Of a stretch of 64,000 nucleotides of DNA, positions 59,266 through 64,000 are shown piece by piece. The notes under the pieces are model-generated. The model made no database searches. It saw only the letters and a program-made list of their open reading frames with translations, and was not told the DNA's origin. The position numbers and the translations under genes were made by a program. The number at the start of each line of letters is the position of its first letter. Positions within the stretch are counted from its first letter, which is position 1. The stretch is from Cristatella mucedo (taxonomy: Eukaryota; Bryozoa; Phylactolaemata; Cristatellidae), in assembly GCA_009760855.2 (NCBI GenBank), contig WPIO01000220.1, positions 62,001-126,000 of the forward strand, read 5' to 3'.

Positions 59266-60750
59266 TTGTCGGTACACTGTTTGAACCCATGCCTTGGATG
59301 TTTTGTAGGAGCACCTTCACAATGGGCAAAGACCCAGTGTCTTGCTCAATATATTTAGCATTCCGCTATTCATAGATATCACATGTTTTCGGAGTCAGCA
59401 ACAGGATCACTGCACTGCAATCACTTGCTCCAGGGCCACCCCAGCCAGCGCCAACATACCGGTTCGACGAATTACAGCAATCCGCTCTAATGAAGCTAAA
59501 ATTGAACATAAATCGATTTTCGAGTGGAAATTGTAGTACACCGGAGGTTATATGTACCTAATGTATGCATGCCGTATCGCTTGTGCATTCTCAAGCAAAC
59601 AGGCTGCAAAGATCCGTGTCTGAACCTCAATCCACTTCAAATCCACCACAAATCGGTTTCGCTAAACTCCAATTAGTTTGGATTTTAATGCAACGCTCTA
59701 CTTCTATTGCGCCCACACAGTTTTCACCGTTCCGCGAGTGTGTTCTGACGAAGTCCACTAAAATAGCTTGCAGCGGCACGGACCAATATTGCCATTCTTT
59801 CCATTCCCCGTTAAAGCACAGGAAAGTCTTCGCAAAAAGCTCTATTTATTGCATTTAAGTGTGCACTCCGCTGTAAGTATACTCAAGAAACTTCACGATA
59901 ATAGGCAAATGCATTCTTATACAATACGCTGCAATTGACTGCAACGCTCTTGGAAATATCACAATTCACTGCAATCCGCCACAAAACAAATCGATTGCGA
60001 TTGAATAGATAGTGCCGAGCTCCATTCTTTATGCCATATTTAAGCACACTGTGTTAAGTGCACGCCCTCGGAAATTCAAGCCATTTTGCATCCACGAACT
60101 CTGGCAATACACGGTAATCGCCTAAATGGCCTGGGAAAATACCGAAATCCAGTAAATATCATCCTCAATTCGTCAACGCGAAGCTTCAGTTTACATTGCA
60201 TATAATACTAGACAAGAATTTTCGCCGTTACGAATGTTTTGTTCTCAGACAAGGCCTTGCAATCGACTGCAACGGCCCGGTCCTGTACATGGTAATAGGC
60301 AGCAATAGTCGTGACTTATGCCGCAACAGCAATAATGCTAATGCCGAAACCAGCAGCAAGTCAATGCAACTCGACCATAAATTGGCTGAGCGGAGCTGCA
60401 GTATTTTGGGGGCATGAAATGGCAACCTGACAGCAATGGCCCGGGCCAACGCCGAAGTCAGCCGTAGACCGATTAGAAGTTGTTCAGAGAGGAGCTGGCG
60501 AGTTTTCCTTGTGGGCATGAGTCCGAAAATGCTCAAGACAAGAGAAAGAGAGCTGGGTTTCATCATCGTTATAGATAAAAGGTAACTGTCATTCACCGTT
60601 ATGGTGCAAACGTGGCCAAGAAGGTATGAACCAGGTTAGCTGTGTGCCGCGTCAGCCCGGAGCAAGAGGAAACGCTACCCCATTGTGCAGCACCACTGCG
60701 GCCCGTTAATGCCAACGTCAAGGCCAGGCGTGACCCTGTTCGTCCTGGGT
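59266..60750. other. Unclassified region with recurring CTGCAA motifs
   Basis: Related strings recur: CTGCAATTGACTGCAACGCT (59931), TTGCAATCGACTGCAACGG (60258), CACTGCAATCCGCC (59959), ACAGCAATCCGCTC (59479). A 61-codon + frame at about 59380-59562 (includes TYRFDELQQSALMKLKLNI) follows an acceptor-like sequence. No family is recognised. Confidence 0.35.
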
Positions 60751-60754
60751 CGTA

Positions 60755-60905
60755 GCCCAGAGGCACCGTGCTGACTCACCCTGACCCAGGTCATGGGTTT
60801 GAGTTCGACTCTGCGAGATCCTATATTGCCCACAGCAAGCGGCGGCGATAGCTATCAGGGCCGCTATATAAACGAGGCTGTTAAATCACGTAAGAGTTTC
60901 TTTTT
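60755..60905 (+). mobile_element. SINE family A copy, diverged
   Basis: CAGGTCATGGGTTTGAGTTC, GCAAGCGGCGGCGATAGC, CGAGGCTGTTAAATCACG and a poly-T end. Confidence 0.78.
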
Positions 60906-61029
60906 TTAAACCGTTTGGTTGCATCCCTGCCAAATCACGTTCGGCAGCTGGTGACTATAGCCGGCCGCATTGAGAACGGTGACTGCCTTCCAGGGCCGGA
61001 TATAGTTATCTACGACGGGACCACAGCTA

Positions 61030-61347
61030 GTATTGCAGACTGGAACTCGCTTCCACAGTTTTTACGCAACGACAACTACTCTCCTGCTGCCGACTATGGC
61101 TCATCCTTTTCAGAAGTCCTGAGCTGCTACTTGCATGCTACTCACTACCTCAACTGCTCTCCTGACTCTGCTATGCTTCCCACTTTCTCTTTGTTGTGTG
61201 AGATGAAGTCTGTTGGCTACCGAATGCATACCGAAAGCCGCTTATGATGTGAGTGCGCTGTACACAACTTTCCTGCGTAACACTCACATCGTCTTCATGG
61301 CTTTTTGGAGTTACAGACGCAGATACATTACATTACATTACATCGCT
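61030..61347 (+). mobile_element. LINE family 2, copy H, 3' end
   Basis: WNSLPQFLRNDNYSPAADYG through the 3' UTR to an (ATTAC)n tail. The upstream frame belongs to unrelated flank. Confidence 0.88.
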
Positions 61348-61699
61348 ATTCGTTTGACACCCACGAGGATGCTCCCGAGCAGGCTGCATGCCTAAAGATC
61401 GTTAATTTGCATACTGGCAAAAGAATTACTTGTGACAGGGCAGCGAGTAGCAGTCGTCCTTGGGTCCTGGTACCCAGGGGCGAACGAAAGCTGCCACAAC
61501 GCTCTTTGCGTGTCACTGTGCAATCAAACACTCTTTCGGAAGATGTGCGTCAGAGATGCAATTGCGCGCAGCATGGTGGCGTGGGGAAATTATCTTCGGG
61601 TGAAGGTCGCGTTGCGTAGGTCACCTCGTTAGGCAAACCGCCGAGGAGGACGACCTAACACCCTCGGCTCTGTGCATGCTGTATACAACAACCTTAACA
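61348..61699. other. Unassigned sequence
   Basis: Lies between LINE copy H and repeat R1. Fairly CpG-rich around 61.55-61.67 kb, and it may be an unrecognised part of R1. Confidence 0.4.
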
Positions 61700-61945
61700 A
61701 TAAATATCTGAGCGTGAGCTGCTGTAAGCCTGTGAACGAATTTTGCGGAAGTCGCCGGCCGTATCAGCCATTATATAGAGCGATTCATGACGTTTTTTCG
61801 TGTTGCTGTTCCAGCTGCCTACAGGGTTTCGAGTGCTGTGTTGGGACCACTTGGCGTGTTGCGAGCATCAGGTTTCGGGACATTTTACGGATTGCGCCGC
61901 TAATCAAACTAGTGAGATTTGCATGGACATGACGAGTGTATAGAG
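61700..61945 (+). repeat. Dispersed repeat R1, first-half copy
   Basis: It aligns with 6140-6385. Similarity fades after about 61945. Confidence 0.7.
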
Positions 61946-62645
61946 AGTTGCTTGATTCACGTAATGTTGAAACCAAGATTTTTCGCCATTTAATTATGCA
62001 AGAAGATGCCTAACGAATAGAGAAAAGCGCGAAACTCGTGGCAAGAGAAGAGTAAAATAGCGTGCAGAACGTCGAGTAAGGCTAGATTACTGACTTCGCT
62101 ATTCAAATGACACGAATTCATTTTAAGCCAAGCGTGCTGAAAAAAACCAATGTTATGGATTTATATAATTTGTGAAATGGATACGTGTATCTCTTATTTG
62201 GGATTCGGAAAACTCAAGGGAATATCGCATTCGTTCCGGCTTGAAACTGTTATATCTGCCCCAGAATATCGGCTCTCACTTGTACCAGAGACCTGCTTCA
62301 GCTTGCCTAAGTATGGTGGCTGGAAGATTTGTCACTAATGCGGAAACCTAATGCCATCACCGGAAGCCGTTGCTTCAAGCCGCCTCGTCTAATTCGGTGG
62401 GAGTATTTCCGCCCAGTCTCTTCCTTTGGCTTGGCACACTGAGATTTTTTTTTGCGGTCTCATTATGCAGCTTACGGCTTGCTCCCAAGTCACCTCCATG
62501 TCGTCACCTGCTTGTGAGCTCAATGGCAGGTTTTCAGCTGTAGTAGCTGATGGAATGTCTGTAATAGAGCGTCCCAACCATTGCAGCACGGCTGGAAGTT
62601 CGCCGATCCAGACTAATCCTTGAGCTCATTCACTATGGAGCTCCT
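61946..62645. other. Intergenic sequence, nothing recognised
   Basis: No exon or repeat match found by eye. Confidence 0.5.
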
Positions 62646-62798
62646 CGCCGAGCTGGTTTGGTCTAGCGGTTAAGGTGCTCGCTCCGACCAAGGTCTGGCT
62701 GAGGTCGTGAGCTCGAGCCCCGAGGCATATGTGAAGCGCCTGAATAGAGATTAAGTTCTCTTAGGGCGCTAAATAAATGAATTATATTTTTTTTAAAT
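62646..62798 (+). mobile_element. SINE family B copy, best preserved
   Basis: tRNA-like head GGTCTAGCGGTTAAGGTGC, B box GTGAGCTCGAGCCCCGAGG, then GAAGCGCCTGAATAGAGATT, AAGTTCTCTTAGGGCGC and AAATAAATGAATTATA. It shows the LINE-like hairpin most clearly. Confidence 0.93.
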
Positions 62799-63004
62799 AT
62801 CATCTATTTTGACCTGGCTCGACGCCAGCAGGCTACTCACTGATGCTGAAACCGAGCAACAAAGCTGGAAGTGGTTTCGAGCGGCTAAGCATTGTTGGAT
62901 ATCAGATGGAATAGGTCTCGTTTTTACAATTTCTTCTGGTGGAATAGCCCACTCACCCCTCTGCTAACGCTTGGATCGACATCGCCTGGGATCAGCGGCT
63001 AAGC

Positions 63005-63250
63005 CAGGGTTGGATTCTCTATGGCGACGCTGGGGTCTGAGGCCGAGCGCCCTATAAATGGGATCTGGGGGCATCCCCCAGCGCCTGTGGCAAGAGAAAA
63101 TTGCACCGAGCCCGGCAAGGTATCGCGAAGCCTAGCCCAGCACCAGGGGGCCATCCGAGCGTCAGACTCGGCTCCCCACCTACCAGGTCAGGGGTGGCAC
63201 CTACCACCCTTGCCACCCCCTGGCTTCGCCTCTGCTGACACGCATGTGAT
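63005..63250 (+). repeat. Dispersed repeat R2 copy
   Basis: CCCCCAGCGCCTGTGGC, GCGTCAGACTCGGCTCCCC, CAGGTCAGGGGTGGCACC and TGGCTTCGCCTCTGCTGA align with the 22.25 kb copy in the same orientation. Confidence 0.78.
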
Positions 63251-63583
63251 CGGAATAGCAGACCAATTAAGACCCATACCAGAGTTCCGGTAGCGCGATA
63301 CTAAAAAGTGTGCATTCTAATTCAGTAAGATCAAAAAAAGTGCTTGAGATCTTAATTGGTTCGTGAATTGCACTAATGAGTAATTGGATTTGCACGCTGT
63401 GGCTGGTGTTGTGCAGATGGGGTTCCCTGCAGACAAAACGCAGCTTTATTCAACAAAGTAGATTTTTTTAATAAAGTTGATTATAAAGATTCATCTAGAC
63501 TGTTTTCTAGTAAAGGACTTAAGCTCACAAGTAAAAACTCCCTCAGCCTATCCCCGCTTAGGCAAGCGCCACCGATCGCTTCT

Positions 63584-63772
63584 ATATGGTGAGCCGCGAT
63601 GGCACACTATGTGCGGTGGTTGCTTTCACGACCTCGGTCCCGAGGTCGTGGGTTCGATTCCTGATGGGTGGGCGATTCTCTATCGCCACTGCAAGCGGTG
63701 GTGATAGCTGAAAAGGCTCTTCTGTCGCTATACAAAAGAGGCTGTTTAATCAGCTAGGATTTATTATTTGCT
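63584..63772 (+). mobile_element. SINE family A copy, well preserved
   Basis: CGATGGCACACTATGTGCGG, CACGACCTCGGTCCCGAGG, B box GGGTTCGATTCC, CGCTATACAAAAGAGGC, and TTTAATCAGCTAGGATTTAT tail. Confidence 0.92.
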
Positions 63773-64000
63773 ATATAAAATGAGGCTCGCAGCCCACTCA
63801 CAAACTAGACACAGTATATTTTGAGACTAATAAATCAACATATTATTGACAATGCTGCTCTACACGAGCGTGCATATACTGATGGAAAGATTACTGGTAG
63901 CTAGGGAATTGATTTCTCAATGCATTTTCAGCAGCTGAAAATTGTTTGTGAGCTGTCTCCAAGCAATCTATAGAAACCGGCGATGGGCAAATATTGCTGG

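Noticed and set aside
63584-63665. Possible functional tRNA gene
   Set aside because: A and B boxes are present but the sequence continues into the SINE A body and recurs many times; no clean cloverleaf.

Overview
The window is animal nuclear DNA, almost certainly from an invertebrate whose phylum I cannot fix. It has one GT-AG spliced gene spread over about 46 kb, many 5'-truncated non-LTR retrotransposons, two tRNA-derived SINE families, long microsatellites and no operon-like packing. There is no CRISPR array, rRNA gene or free-standing tRNA gene.

The only gene I can support fully is a zyxin/LPP-family focal-adhesion protein on the + strand. It has eight coding exons: 12169-12292, 27441-27559, 33279(or 33306)-33537, 48175-49035, 54013-54114, 55418-55664, 55810-55930 and 57994-58155. 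All junctions are GT-AG and phase-compatible, giving a predicted 664 aa (or 655 aa). The protein has a VAPKPKV N-terminus, EVH1-type proline ligands, a long Pro/Gly/Ala/Gln linker, a Leu-rich helix resembling the zyxin nuclear export signal, and three C-terminal LIM domains. A CpG-rich block with an inverted CCAAT motif near 10.7-10.95 kb is a candidate promoter.

Layout: 1-12 kb is intergenic, with LINE and SINE copies and a GC-rich block at 4.26-4.83 kb. From 12.2 to 58.2 kb lies the zyxin gene, with introns full of repeats. From 58.2 to 64 kb lie the 3' flank, more SINEs, a LINE fragment and two unclassified dispersed repeats.

The repeats form a connected set. LINE family 1 (L2/CR1-like reverse transcriptase) ends in a hairpin of the type GCGCC...GGCGC followed by (ATT)n. 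SINE family B ends in nearly the same hairpin, so it probably borrows the family 1 machinery. LINE family 2 is a related RT with a different 3' end, usually (ATTAC)n. SINE family A has a tRNA-like head with a near-perfect B box and a different tail. A 186-bp hAT MITE at 56770-56955 closely resembles the SPIN elements known for horizontal transfer among animals. A relic reading frame at 47368-47805, carrying AT-hook-like and PIP-box-like motifs, lies just upstream of exon 4 and is the least explained coding-like signal.

Limits: family assignments of repeats are by eye, element ends are accurate to about 5-30 bases, and identity to named database elements is from memory.
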